A stretch of DNA of 64,000 nucleotides from Bifidobacterium phasiani (GCF_019331775.1 NZ_JAHBBD010000012.1:17210-81209); one strand, 5' to 3'. Positions 11,226-21,052 are shown, counted from the stretch's first letter. The notes: a model not told the origin generated them from the letters alone. A program made the numbers and translations.

Positions 11226-14200
11226 GGTCGTCGCCTTTCCTGGATGTCGTGCGTGCGAATGGTGAACTTGAGCGTGGTTGTGACGCGAAGGGGCGGGTGG
11301 TGAACGGCGTCGGCGGCGCATCGCCCAGCAGCGGCCGCCGGTTGCGGATCGTCCCGGTCGCGGTGTTGTCGAGTCTCGGGTCGTGCGAACCGGTGACGGT
11401 GAATGTCCATGTGTATGCGCCGCCGGCATCGGAGGGCACCCCGGGCAAGGGCACGGAGAATTGCCCCGCGTGGACAGGGACCGTCACGCCGTTGACGGTC
11501 AGCGCGAACTCGGCGCGCTGGCCCCACGTGCCGAAGTCGTAGTCGCGCAGCGTGACGGTGTCGGCGTCCGCCCATTCGATCCACAGGCCATCGAGACTGG
11601 CCGGCACCGCGTTGACATGGTCGCTCGTCGTTGACGCGGTTGGTCCTGTATGCCCGGATAGGGTCTGCGCTACGGCCGCCCTGCCGCAGCGTTGCCATGC
11701 GGACAGACGGAACGACGTGTGCGTCTCGTCCGCGGCGGCACGCCGCTGCGGGTATCCTTCGAGGTCGATCAGGAAACCATCGAATTCGCCTACGCCACGC
11801 CATCGCACCGTGCATGTGGCGCCGCTGCCTTCGACCTCGACATGGTCGGGCGCTGCGATGCCGCGTATCGGTGTGATGATGGCGCTTGCGGAGGCGGGGG
11901 CGGCCGCGGGGCGCTCCGGCTCCGCGGTGACGGTTATGGATTGCGGTCGCCAGTACTGGCCGCGTGGAATCCGCCAGGTGATCTCATTGGTCGGTGTGCA
12001 GGGCAATGCGGCTGCGTGCGCGCCGGATACGGTGATGCCGCGGCATCCGGCGTTGCGTAGCTGGCCGAGCGCGACACGGAGCGTGATGTGGTCGTCGTCC
12101 GTCTGCTCCATGTCGACCGTGGGCGACGCGGGGTCGCCCCAGACCGTCGCGCCCGGGCTTGGCGCGCTGGTCTCACCGGTGCCGGCTCGGTTCTCGGCCG
12201 TGACGGTCGCCGAGACGATGAAGCCGTCGACGATCGCCTCGTCGGGAATGTCGAACCGTGCGGAACAATCTGGGCCGACACGTTGTTCATCGGTCCATCC
12301 ATCGGAGCCGATGAGTTCCACGGTGTACGCCTCGGGCGGGGTGCCGTCGTATTCCGGTGGCCGCCAGGTCACCGTGGCCGAGCGGTGGCCGCCCTGCACC
12401 TGGACGTCGCGGGGGGCGGGCGGCGTGCGGTCGGGCGTGCCGGTCACGGCGCCCGAGGCGTCGGACCAACCCGCGGCGTTGCGGGCGCGCACCGTGAAGG
12501 TGTAGGCGCGGCCGTTCGTCAGCCCGTCCACCCGGCACTCGGTCATGGTGCCGCATGATATGCGGCCTTCATCCCAATCGATTCGGTATTCGACTATGGG
12601 GCTGCCGTTCGTCGGTCCCGGCGTCCAGGAAAGCGTCGCCGAACCGTCGTCAGAGCGAACGGCGTCCGCGGCCATCAGCGGCGCCCCCGGGACGGTGAAC
12701 ACCGAGACCCGGATGATGCCGACGGCTTCGCGTCGGTTCGAATCCGTGGCGTCGCGGATCGTGACGACGACGGTGTCGGAGAACGGGACATCGTCGCCCG
12801 TGCCGGTGATGGCGACCGTGCCGTCGTCGTCGCAGGCGACGGTCAGATGCGCATCGTCGTAGCCGGTGCAGGACACGACGTGCAGCGGTTCGTCGGGGAA
12901 GGGGTTGTAGGCGCCGCTGAGCATGTCGATGACATGTGTCTGTCCCGATGCGATGGCGATCGCATGGTCGACCGCCCGTGGCGGCGGTTTGGACGACGGC
13001 GTGACGCGCACGGTGACTCCGGCGTCGACGGCGCCTCCGCCGAAGTCGATGCTGATGGGTACGCCGACGACGGATTCCGGCGTCGCCGATCGGTCGACGG
13101 CGATGGCGAGCCGCCCGTCCGTGGATACGTTTGCCTTCACCGGCCCGGAGGACAGTCCTCCGCCGTAGCGGTAGCCGGCCCGGTCGGCCCGTCCTCCGAA
13201 CGGTGTCCGGGTGAGCGAGGTCAGATCGATGACCGTCGACTCCCCGCAGGCGACTTCGACGGTGGGGGAGGCGAACGTCGGGGCGGCGTCGCCGTCGTCG
13301 ATCACGGTGATCGGCAGTGTGATGACCGACGAGTTGATGATCCGCCCATCGTCCGATGGCCTGCCGTCCAAGGCTGTGAAGGTGATCGAGGCCGGCCCCG
13401 TATAACCGCCGACCGCCGTGAACCGCAGCGTCTGTTCGTCGACCGTCAGGTCGTCGTTGGCGGCCTTGGTGGCGCTGACGGGTGCCGATTCATCGATGCG
13501 CACCGTTTTCCCGGCGCCCACGCGTACGTGGTCGGCGACGGCGATGGTGATGGTGTCTCGGGCGCGCACACGCAGCTCCGGCGGATTCGGCCGCCGCGTC
13601 GGAGGAAAGACGCCGTATGCCGGCACATGGATGAACGCCGTGGATGTGAGCCCATGCGTGGTGTTGGTGACGGTGTACGGAATCGCCCTCGCCCGGTCGG
13701 TCAGTTCGATGGTGATGATCGTGGACCGGGCGCCGGTGCCGAGAACCGCCCGGTCGGCCTGCGGGGCGGCGAGCCCGACCTCCAGCTCGCTTCGTGACCC
13801 CGAAGGATTGCCGATCCAGGGTGCGACGTCGACGCTGACCGTGCGTTTGTCTATCGTGGCCTCGGGCGGTACGCGGTAGTCGAAGGCCGTCGGCGGCGCG
13901 ATCGGGGCTTCGGGGTCGACGGTGATCGTCAGGGTCGCGGTGTCGGCTATCCCCGCCTGGTCGGCGACGGCATAGGTGACATACGCGACGCCCTCCCGGT
14001 CAGGGGTGGTGAACTCGATGGCGTCGCCACGCGCTGCGACGTTGGCGACGCCCTGCCTGTCGACGATGTCGGCTACGGCGAGGCCGTCGGCCGGGGCGCC
14101 ATGGTCGTTGGCCGTCACCGTGACCTCCGCCGTGGTGCCCGGACGCAGGGTGACCGCATCGTCCTGGGCATGGACCGTCGGAGCTGGGGCGTCGGCGCAT

Positions 14201-17130
14201 ATGCCCACGCGCACCTCGGCCTGCGCGCGGCGCCCTATGGAGTCCTCGACGGCATAGGTGAACTTGTCGGTGCCTAGTGCATCCGGATACGCCTCGTATG
14301 TCAGGTAGTCGGCGCCCGTTTCGGTGATACGGCCCAGCGACGGCGGTGTGTTGCCGAGGCCGAGCAGCGTCACGTCCTCCCCGTCGGCGACGCCGGCGAG
14401 CGTGATCGGAATGCGTGTCGAGTATCCCGCCGAGACCTGTGCCTCGACGTCGTATGGGGCGGGCGGTGCCGTGTCGCCGGCGTCGACATCGCGCACGATG
14501 AAGGTGATGGTTCCCGAAGCGGCGGTGCCGAGTGCGTTGCGAACCGTGTAGACGACCTTGTACGTCCCCGGATTGTTGCCGGCCCGGTATCGCACCGTGC
14601 GCCCGGAAACGAAAGCGAGCCCGTCGAACGTCTTGTCGTGCCGCACCAGCGGGTCCAAGGCGACCGTGCCGTCGTCGCCGGTGATGTGTTCGAGGACATC
14701 GACCGTGGCGATGCCGTTGGTCCGCACCTGCACGGGAATGTCCGGCGCTGCGATCGCACCGGTGGCGGGGGTGGAAGCCGCCGGCAGCACCGTGACCATT
14801 CCCCGGGACGTTCCCGCCGCATTGGCCGCGGTGTAGGCCAGGGCGGTCGGTGCGGTGAGCGGATGGGACATCGTGATGTATATGCGGCTGCCGTCGACGA
14901 CGCTGACCTTGGCGTCGGAATCGGCGTCGCATCGCACCGATGTCGCTACGAGCACGCCTCCGGAAGGGTCGATGTCGTTGACGAGGGGCTCCACGATGGC
15001 GGTGCCGTCCACATCGAGAACGGCTACGTCATCGACGACGATCGGCTTGGCGGGCCGGTCGGGGCGAGGCTCGACGTCCACGCGCACAATGCCGGTCGCC
15101 GCCACCTCGCCCTGGGTGATGGTGACTGGTATCTCATGGGTGCCGACGTCGCCTGCGGTGACGGTCAGGGACATCCGCCCGGCGTTCATGGCGACGTCGA
15201 TTCCGTCGGCGGGGGCGATGTCGGACAGCCGGGGCGCCTCGGCGGACGTGCCATGCACGTATGGGCGCAGATCGACGACGGTCTTCACGTCCGGCAGCGT
15301 ACGTACCATGACCGGGTCGATCACGGCGGGGAGGGTGTGTTCGGGACTGATCGAAAAGTACATCAGTCCCGTGGCCGTCGCATGGCCGTCCGAGGCGACG
15401 ACCTCGACGCATGCACGGCCGGATGCCATGGAACCGGCGGTGAAGACCAGGTTGCCGTCGGGGCGCGCAGTGATGGCGGCCTGATCGGTGTTGCGCAGAC
15501 GCGCCGATACCAAGGTCATCGCATCGCCGTCCGGATCGGCGAACATCGACAGGGCGTCCGTCGTATAGGTCGCCCGTCGTTCCACGGCGATGTCGGGTGG
15601 CACGTCGCTCTGGACGGGCGCTCGGTTCCCGTCGTCGGCGATATGCAGCCGGACAGTCCCCGACGCCGTGCCCTGTCCGCCGTCGTCGATCTGGTAACCG
15701 ATGGCGACGACCCCCGGTTCGGCCTCGGCCGCATCGAGTTGGAGCCGGCGGCCATCGCGTGTCACCTCGACGGCGATGCCGCTGCCTTGGGGAACGGTCG
15801 CGGCGGATATGCGCAGCGGCGTGCAGCCGGTCTGCCGGTCGTTGCGCAGCACATCGAGAATCCGCCTGGTGCCGGGGCGGACGCCGAATTCGTCCTGTTC
15901 GGCACTGAGCAGACCGGTCCGGTCGGAGCAGTCCGTTCCATAGTCGTATACGTCGGTATCGGCGGTCCGGGCGGGATCGTCCTGCGATTCCCGTTCGACG
16001 CTTGCGCCGTCCCATCGCAGGGCGATCGCGTCGGTGGATTCGCCGGGGTTCCATACGGTGCCTGTGGCGACGTCGTTGAGCACCACCAGACGGTGATTGG
16101 CGCGCAGCCGCACATCGCTGGTCGGTGTGATGCCGTTCATCGTGACGAATGCCGCATCGTCCGTGGCGGAACACAGACGCAGATAATTGTCGGCGTGCTG
16201 ATTCCATGCCCCGTGAACGCATCCGTCCGTCGACACCGGTTCCGCCGGCGATCCGTCGCCACCGTCCATGCGGCGCATACCGCCATCGGGCCGGCCGAGG
16301 TCAAGGACGAACGCCGAACCGTCCCCGGCCGCGACGATCCAGCCGTTCTGCCTGTGGTCGCTCGGAGGCCGCTGCAATGTCACGTGATCCATCTGCGTGT
16401 CCGCCGCGCCCGACGGCCACAGGATCCGTCCCGCGACGCTTGCGACGGGCGTGCCTCCGACCACGCTGAACGCATCGATTCGTGTCTTGGCCGCGTCGTC
16501 GATGACGGCGATTCGCCGGGGCCGGTCGTCGGAGGGCACCATGGCGAACACCGCGCCGTCCAAAGGACGTATGCCATAGGCGGTTCCGCGGTGGTCGACG
16601 GCGACCATGCCTCCGGGCCCCAGCATCATGTGGGGCGTGCTCTGTGTGGAGAATGCATGGATGCCGTCGATATCATGGATCCAGACGTCGCCGGAGGCGC
16701 GATGCAGCAGAGCGAGCGTCCGACCGCCCAACGCCATCGACAGCTCCATGCCCGTGCGCACGGGGTCCGAACGGTCCAACGTGGCCGCGTCGATGCCGAA
16801 CGTCCTCGTCCGTTCGTCAAGCATGGCGATGTCGCCTTGCTGGGCGATGTCGAAGTCAGCCGTCTCGGATGCGATGAAGCCGTTGGCCTGCCCGACGCGC
16901 ACATTGAAACGGGCGGCGCTGCGGTGCTGCGTCGACGTGACCCATACCGTGCCGTCATCGAAGTGAACCTGAGCATGCGTGACGGACCTGACGACGACGG
17001 CTCCTGCGGCCAGCGCCAGCAGCAGCGCCAGCGAGAGCAGCGGCGTCGTCCATCGCGTGCGTCGGTTGCGGTAAGGCCGTGCCTTGCCCGCGTGATGGTC
17101 ATGCGGATGCGTGATGTGTCGCTGTGTCAT
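11200..17130 (-). CDS. Giant single-pass surface protein with propeller-like, Ig-like and fibronectin type III domains
   Basis: A 1976-residue protein: short basic cytoplasmic N-terminus, one membrane segment (about 30-50), then a very long extracytoplasmic part. Residues ~55-400 contain repeated 'DG-VW/IHDIDG' style blades suggestive of a beta-propeller. About ten Ig/cadherin-like modules follow, with cues such as ANDHGAPADG and DIDPSGGVLVATSV. Residues ~1476-1665 hold two fibronectin type III domains (SATLSWTPGPTNGSPIVEY; RSATVTWRPP), and further beta modules run to the C-terminus. It lies 46 bases after the kinase gene. In bifidobacteria an fn3 gene next to the Pkb2 kinase has been described as part of the 'PFNA' cluster, and this gene matches that context. 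A role in surface adhesion or envelope sensing is inferred. Confidence 0.85.
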   Translation of the reverse strand: MTQRHITHPHDHHAGKARPYRNRRTRWTTPLLSLALLLALAAGAVVVRSVTHAQVHFDDGTVWVTSTQHRSAARFNVRVGQANGFIASETADFDIAQQGDIAMLDERTRTFGIDAATLDRSDPVRTGMELSMALGGRTLALLHRASGDVWIHDIDGIHAFSTQSTPHMMLGPGGMVAVDHRGTAYGIRPLDGAVFAMVPSDDRPRRIAVIDDAAKTRIDAFSVVGGTPVASVAGRILWPSGAADTQMDHVTLQRPPSDHRQNGWIVAAGDGSAFVLDLGRPDGGMRRMDGGDGSPAEPVSTDGCVHGAWNQHADNYLRLCSATDDAAFVTMNGITPTSDVRLRANHRLVVLNDVATGTVWNPGESTDAIALRWDGASVERESQDDPARTADTDVYDYGTDCSDRTGLLSAEQDEFGVRPGTRRILDVLRNDRQTGCTPLRISAATVPQGSGIAVEVTRDGRRLQLDAAEAEPGVVAIGYQIDDGGQGTASGTVRLHIADDGNRAPVQSDVPPDIAVERRATYTTDALSMFADPDGDAMTLVSARLRNTDQAAITARPDGNLVFTAGSMASGRACVEVVASDGHATATGLMYFSISPEHTLPAVIDPVMVRTLPDVKTVVDLRPYVHGTSAEAPRLSDIAPADGIDVAMNAGRMSLTVTAGDVGTHEIPVTITQGEVAATGIVRVDVEPRPDRPAKPIVVDDVAVLDVDGTAIVEPLVNDIDPSGGVLVATSVRCDADSDAKVSVVDGSRIYITMSHPLTAPTALAYTAANAAGTSRGMVTVLPAASTPATGAIAAPDIPVQVRTNGIATVDVLEHITGDDGTVALDPLVRHDKTFDGLAFVSGRTVRYRAGNNPGTYKVVYTVRNALGTAASGTITFIVRDVDAGDTAPPAPYDVEAQVSAGYSTRIPITLAGVADGEDVTLLGLGNTPPSLGRITETGADYLTYEAYPDALGTDKFTYAVEDSIGRRAQAEVRVGICADAPAPTVHAQDDAVTLRPGTTAEVTVTANDHGAPADGLAVADIVDRQGVANVAARGDAIEFTTPDREGVAYVTYAVADQAGIADTATLTITVDPEAPIAPPTAFDYRVPPEATIDKRTVSVDVAPWIGNPSGSRSELEVGLAAPQADRAVLGTGARSTIITIELTDRARAIPYTVTNTTHGLTSTAFIHVPAYGVFPPTRRPNPPELRVRARDTITIAVADHVRVGAGKTVRIDESAPVSATKAANDDLTVDEQTLRFTAVGGYTGPASITFTALDGRPSDDGRIINSSVITLPITVIDDGDAAPTFASPTVEVACGESTVIDLTSLTRTPFGGRADRAGYRYGGGLSSGPVKANVSTDGRLAIAVDRSATPESVVGVPISIDFGGGAVDAGVTVRVTPSSKPPPRAVDHAIAIASGQTHVIDMLSGAYNPFPDEPLHVVSCTGYDDAHLTVACDDDGTVAITGTGDDVPFSDTVVVTIRDATDSNRREAVGIIRVSVFTVPGAPLMAADAVRSDDGSATLSWTPGPTNGSPIVEYRIDWDEGRISCGTMTECRVDGLTNGRAYTFTVRARNAAGWSDASGAVTGTPDRTPPAPRDVQVQGGHRSATVTWRPPEYDGTPPEAYTVELIGSDGWTDEQRVGPDCSARFDIPDEAIVDGFIVSATVTAENRAGTGETSAPSPGATVWGDPASPTVDMEQTDDDHITLRVALGQLRNAGCRGITVSGAHAAALPCTPTNEITWRIPRGQYWRPQSITVTAEPERPAAAPASASAIITPIRGIAAPDHVEVEGSGATCTVRWRGVGEFDGFLIDLEGYPQRRAAADETHTSFRLSAWQRCGRAAVAQTLSGHTGPTASTTSDHVNAVPASLDGLWIEWADADTVTLRDYDFGTWGQRAEFALTVNGVTVPVHAGQFSVPLPGVPSDAGGAYTWTFTVTGSHDPRLDNTATGTIRNRRPLLGDAPPTPFTTRPFASQPRSSSPFARTTSRKGDDHGHRHTNP

Positions 17131-17176
17131 GGCGGTCCCCCTATCCGTCGGTGCTGCAGCGGTATTCGTCGGTCGT

Positions 17177-18562
17177 CTAGCGGGCCGCGCAGGTGATTGC
17201 GGGCTCGGACATGGCGTGGTCCTCTCTCACGATGCTGACCGCCATGCACAGACGCGGCGTGCGTACGTCCGCGATCGTCACGGCGGTCTCGTCGGTGGTC
17301 GAGGTGCGTGTCGGTGCTGTCGGTTCGTCCTCTGTGAGGACGGACCATGCGTACGAGTCGCCGGGCATCGGATCGGGATTGGTCCAGCTGAACGTGGCGG
17401 TTTCGCCGTCGATGACGCCGCGGAACCGGGTCGGCGCCGGCACCGTCTCCGGCGCTTCGATGCCGGGCCTGCCGTCCATGCCCCCTACCATGGTCGCCGG
17501 CGATGGCCGTTCGTGGCCGCCGAGTCGAGCGACGGGCCCGAAGGTGTCCGCATGCGGCGATATCGCGACGACGAGCAGCAGCGCGATGGCCGTCATCGCG
17601 GCGACGGCGCCGTACGCCATACGGTCGTCGCGTCGTGCGAACCGTGCGCACGAGCGTGGCGTCGGCGTCGGTACCGGTGCCGGGACCGTGCGCCGCGGTC
17701 GCGCCGCCGCATGGCCGTAAACCGCAGACGTCCGCCCGCGCAGCACGCGCCGTATGCGGCGCAGCTCGTTCGCGAACTCCGCGGCCGTGCGATAGCGGCG
17801 TTCGGGGTCGTCGTCCAGGGAACGACGCAGCGCCGCCGCCATCGGCGCGGGAACGTCTTCGGTACGTGGCTTCGGGGACGAGGTGCGCGAGACCGCCGCG
17901 GGGCGGAACGAACCGATGGGCCGTGAGCCGGAGATGGGCGGTGGCGTCCCCGTCGTCAGCGCCCACAATGTGGCGCCGAGCGAATAGATGTCGGCGGCGA
18001 CGGTCCCTCCGCTCGCCCCGGAACGCACCTCCGGCGCCGCCCAGGTGTCGGAATGGCCGGTTCGCATCTGGGGCTGGTACATCGAGGCCGCCACGCCGAA
18101 ATCCGCCAGCACCGGATTTCCCGTTGCCGACTTCAGGATGTTGCTCGGCTTGACGTCGCGATGCACGATGCCGGCGCGGTGGACCGCATGCAGCGCGTCG
18201 GCGATCCGGATCCCGACATCGATCGCAAGAAGGGCATCGGTCCGGTGGCGCCGCGGCGCGGCGCGATACGCTCCTCCGGAAGCGTATTCGAGCACCAGGT
18301 AGTCGGCTCCGTCCGCCGTGACCCCGCAATCCAGCATCCGTACGATATTGGGATGCCTCGGGATGCGGGACAGGCATGCGATCTCGTTGCGTATCGCGCG
18401 GCGGCAGCCGTCGTCGCCGACGGTTCCGGCCACCTTGACGGCGACCTCCCGCCGACGCCCCCGTTGCCGGCAGAGGTACACTGCGGATGCCGGGCCTCCG
18501 CCCAGCCTTCGTATGCCGGTGTATCCCGCGATTCGCGGCTCCGGCGTCGTAGCGGTGCTCAT
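17177..18562 (-). CDS. Membrane serine/threonine protein kinase (Pkb2-like)
   Basis: A 461-residue protein. The N-terminal Hanks-type kinase domain (about 12-275) has a Gly loop (LGGGPASAVYL), Lys43 in VAVK, Glu60 in helix C, the catalytic HRDVKPSN (Asp136), DFG and APE, so it should be active. A basic linker leads to one membrane segment (about 314-335) and an extracellular ~100-residue domain resembling a fibronectin type III module (TATFSWTNPDP), echoing the giant FN3 protein encoded next. There are no PASTA repeats, so this is not a PknB orthologue. The start at 18562 has GGGAGGG 8 nt upstream. It is the first gene of the five-gene minus-strand operon. No PP2C phosphatase gene is seen nearby. 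Confidence 0.9.
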   Translation of the reverse strand: MSTATTPEPRIAGYTGIRRLGGGPASAVYLCRQRGRRREVAVKVAGTVGDDGCRRAIRNEIACLSRIPRHPNIVRMLDCGVTADGADYLVLEYASGGAYRAAPRRHRTDALLAIDVGIRIADALHAVHRAGIVHRDVKPSNILKSATGNPVLADFGVAASMYQPQMRTGHSDTWAAPEVRSGASGGTVAADIYSLGATLWALTTGTPPPISGSRPIGSFRPAAVSRTSSPKPRTEDVPAPMAAALRRSLDDDPERRYRTAAEFANELRRIRRVLRGRTSAVYGHAAARPRRTVPAPVPTPTPRSCARFARRDDRMAYGAVAAMTAIALLLVVAISPHADTFGPVARLGGHERPSPATMVGGMDGRPGIEAPETVPAPTRFRGVIDGETATFSWTNPDPMPGDSYAWSVLTEDEPTAPTRTSTTDETAVTIADVRTPRLCMAVSIVREDHAMSEPAITCAAR

Positions 18563-18896
18563 CGTCGAGTCCCTCCCTGAATTCGATTCCCCCAATCGAC
18601 TCACGCTGCTCTGCGTGGGTTAGGGGTCATTGTTCCGAGGGTTGCGGACAGCGGTGCGCACCTCGGCGTGTTCGTTGCAATGGCAAGGTTTTTGCGACTT
18701 TATATATGCTGTATGTGCCCTGAAAAGCAGCTGGCTGCAGCTAAGAAAGATGCATGTTCGGGGGGTGGTCGGGCTGCCCCCCGTACCGATACGCCAGGCA
18801 CGGCATTCGGAACCGCCGATGGACGATGGCGGAGGCAGGCGCGATAATCGAGATACCGATGAATCGGGAACCATGGCGTCGGCGCGGGAGGGAATG
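18563..18896. promoter_or_regulatory. Divergent promoter region between kinase operon and zinc-ribbon protein
   Basis: 334 bases without a gene. The centre (18670-18760) is clearly AT-richer than its surroundings, with TTGCAA at 18675 and TATATA at 18701, and should hold promoter elements for the minus-strand operon and possibly the plus strand. A GATAAT box at 18843-18848 is a good -10 for the plus-strand gene starting at 18897. The exact -35 boxes cannot be assigned with certainty. Confidence 0.5.
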
Positions 18897-19970
18897 ATGT
18901 TCTGTTATCGATGCGGGGCTGAAAACGACGCCGGCGCACGGTTCTGCACGACCTGCGGCCAGCCGCTCGGCCGGCTTCCGGACGCCGACGCCGAGCGCTC
19001 GGTGCTGCCGGGGTCGTATGGAAGTCCGGGGGTCGGCGAATCCCCCGCGCCGTCCACGACGGACGACGGGTCCTCCGCCGAACCGGTACACCGGCGCGGC
19101 CCGGCGGGCGCCGTCGTCGCCATCGTCGTGGCCGCGCTCGCGGTCGTCGCCCTGGTCGTCGCGCTCGCCGTCGTGGCCGTGCGTCGCGGCGGCGAACAAC
19201 CCGGCGGCCAGTCGGCCGTGCCGGAGGAGACCGAACCGGGCGCCGATGCGTCGCCGTCCGATGATGAGGGGGAGGGCGCGTCGGATGAGGCGCGACGGTC
19301 GACGTCGCGGACACTGGACCAGTCGGCCGTGGACGCCATCGTGGACGGCTACTCGACCACCGACGTCGCCGTGTCCGTCATCACGCAGGACGGGCTGCGC
19401 AGCTACTCGTCACGGAACGCGGAACGCCGTTACGTGGCGGCGGGACTGTACCTGCCGGTGTACCTGGCGTACACGGACACGAACGCCGGTCGCCCCAGCG
19501 ACTCGGCCGGCCAGATGCTGCGCTCGATGGACAACGAGGCGGCCAATGCGCTCATCGACGACATCGGCGGGCTGGACGGGCTGAACTCCTGGCTCGCCGA
19601 TCACCGGTACGCGCATACGAGCTTCGGCCGCGTCTTCGGCGACGTGGCCGCATCGCAGGAGGGGCGCGAGAACTACACGTCATCCGACGACGCGGCGCGC
19701 ATGCTGGCCGAGGCGATCGACGACGGCGCCTACCTGCTGATGAACCATGACATCGCGACGGAGGGCGTGGACGTACCGCAGGGGGCGACGGTGCACGCGC
19801 ACCGCGGGGCCGGCATCCAGGACGCCTACAACTATTTCGTCGTCATCGGGAACGGCGAGGACGCGGTGGGCGTGGCGGTGATCACCGAACACCTCGGACG
19901 GGAACAGGCCGCGGCGCTGACCTCCGACATCCTCGACGCCGTGTGGACGACGATGCTGGATGCCCGGTGA
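18897..19970 (+). CDS. Zinc-ribbon, membrane-anchored beta-lactamase-fold protein, catalytically degenerate
   Basis: A 357-residue protein. It begins with a zinc ribbon (MFCYRCGAENDAGARFCTTCG: two CxxC pairs), then a Pro/Asp-rich linker, one membrane segment (about 70-95, AVVAIVVAALAVVALVVALA), an acidic linker and a C-terminal domain (about 140-357) with the class A beta-lactamase/serine hydrolase fold. Against the next gene's product, the SxxK motif is replaced (AAGLYLPVYL against SASVIKLYVML) and KTG becomes HRGAG, while a SMDNEAAN element survives. It should therefore not hydrolyse or acylate. The start at 18897 fits GGGAGGG at 18886-18892; 18894 and 18873 are alternatives. Only one base separates it from the next likely start. 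Confidence 0.75.
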   Translation: MFCYRCGAENDAGARFCTTCGQPLGRLPDADAERSVLPGSYGSPGVGESPAPSTTDDGSSAEPVHRRGPAGAVVAIVVAALAVVALVVALAVVAVRRGGEQPGGQSAVPEETEPGADASPSDDEGEGASDEARRSTSRTLDQSAVDAIVDGYSTTDVAVSVITQDGLRSYSSRNAERRYVAAGLYLPVYLAYTDTNAGRPSDSAGQMLRSMDNEAANALIDDIGGLDGLNSWLADHRYAHTSFGRVFGDVAASQEGRENYTSSDDAARMLAEAIDDGAYLLMNHDIATEGVDVPQGATVHAHRGAGIQDAYNYFVVIGNGEDAVGVAVITEHLGREQAAALTSDILDAVWTTMLDAR

Positions 19971-19971
19971 C

Positions 19972-20976
19972 ATGACCGCGGACACGGGAAACGGATCGAC
20001 GCCCGGGCATGCCGGTCGGCATACGCACCGGCGTCGGCGGCGTGCGCTGACCATGGCCGCCGCCGCACTTACGATGGCGTTGGTCTGCGGCGCCGGGGGC
20101 GCGTGGATGGGGCGACGCGTGGACGGCGACGTCGCCGCGGACGGCGTCGCGCCCGTCGGAGCCGTCGGGACGTTGAGCCGGGACGCCGTGCCTTCCGCTG
20201 ACGCGGCGGTGGCGCAGCGCCGCCTCGATACGCTGCGTGACGAGCTGACGCGGCGCATCGAGGGATATCAGGGGATTTGGCAGGTATATGCGGAGGATCT
20301 GGCGACCGGTGCCTCCATCGCGATCGACAGCCACCGGAGCTATTCGGCGTCGGTGATCAAGCTCTACGTGATGCTGTCGGTGTTCCAACGCATCGCGGAC
20401 GGCTCGCTCGTCGAGAGCGATGCCATCGATACGCTGCTGGAACAGATGATCACGGTGAGCTCGAACGAGGCCACCAACACGCTGATCGACCTGCTGGGAG
20501 ACGGGGACGCGGACGCCGGATTCGCGACGGTGAACCGAATCGCGGCGGAGTATGGATTCGAGGACACGTTCATCGACCAGTATCTGGGCGTGGTCGACGG
20601 CGACCCGACGCGCAAGCAGACCAGCGCGTCCGACGCCGGCAGGTTCATGGCCGCGGTGTACCGCGGCGAGCTGGTGTCGCCGGCCTGGAGCGAGCGGATG
20701 CTCGGCCTGCTGTTGGCCCAGACCCGGCAGACCAAGATCCCGGGAGGCGTTCCTACGGGCACGGCCGTGGCGAACAAGACCGGCGAGATCGACGGCGTCG
20801 AGAACGATGCGGCCATCGTGTTCGCCACGGCGGACACGTCGGCGGCGATCGACGGCTCGGCGACGACGGGGGACTACGTGCTGGCCGTGCTGACCGAGGG
20901 CGTCGCCGATCCGTCCGCGGCGCAGGCCTCCATCCGCGACCTGTCGGCCGCGGTGTGGGCGGCCATGGAGGGGTGA
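19972..20976 (+). CDS. Exported class A beta-lactamase-like serine hydrolase
   Basis: A 334-residue protein with a basic N-terminus and one signal/anchor segment (about 25-47), then a class A beta-lactamase-type domain. The catalytic set is complete: SVIK (SxxK), SSN in the second loop and KTG (VANKTGE). In Gram-positives such proteins act on cell-wall peptides or as D,D-peptidase-like hydrolases as often as on beta-lactams, so no resistance role is assumed. It starts one base after the upstream stop. An ATG at 19960 that overlaps the upstream gene is an equally possible start, as neither has a good ribosome-binding site, which suggests coupling. It is probably co-expressed with its degenerate neighbour. 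Confidence 0.8.
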   Translation: MTADTGNGSTPGHAGRHTHRRRRRALTMAAAALTMALVCGAGGAWMGRRVDGDVAADGVAPVGAVGTLSRDAVPSADAAVAQRRLDTLRDELTRRIEGYQGIWQVYAEDLATGASIAIDSHRSYSASVIKLYVMLSVFQRIADGSLVESDAIDTLLEQMITVSSNEATNTLIDLLGDGDADAGFATVNRIAAEYGFEDTFIDQYLGVVDGDPTRKQTSASDAGRFMAAVYRGELVSPAWSERMLGLLLAQTRQTKIPGGVPTGTAVANKTGEIDGVENDAAIVFATADTSAAIDGSATTGDYVLAVLTEGVADPSAAQASIRDLSAAVWAAMEG

Positions 20977-21052
20977 GGGATGCCGCTTCGCCCGACGCCG
21001 TGCGCGACACGCAGGGGTGGGTAGATATGTACCTAGGGCTGAACGGGGTGTT

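Noticed and set aside
18630..18893. N-terminal extension of the zinc-ribbon protein by 89 codons
   Set aside because: The extension crosses the AT-rich promoter region and contains a -10 box at 18843; the zinc ribbon forms a natural N-terminus.
19972..20976. Beta-lactam resistance gene
   Set aside because: The catalytic motifs are those of the class A fold, but the context is a cell-envelope neighbourhood and the sequence does not identify a known beta-lactamase, so only a serine hydrolase is claimed.
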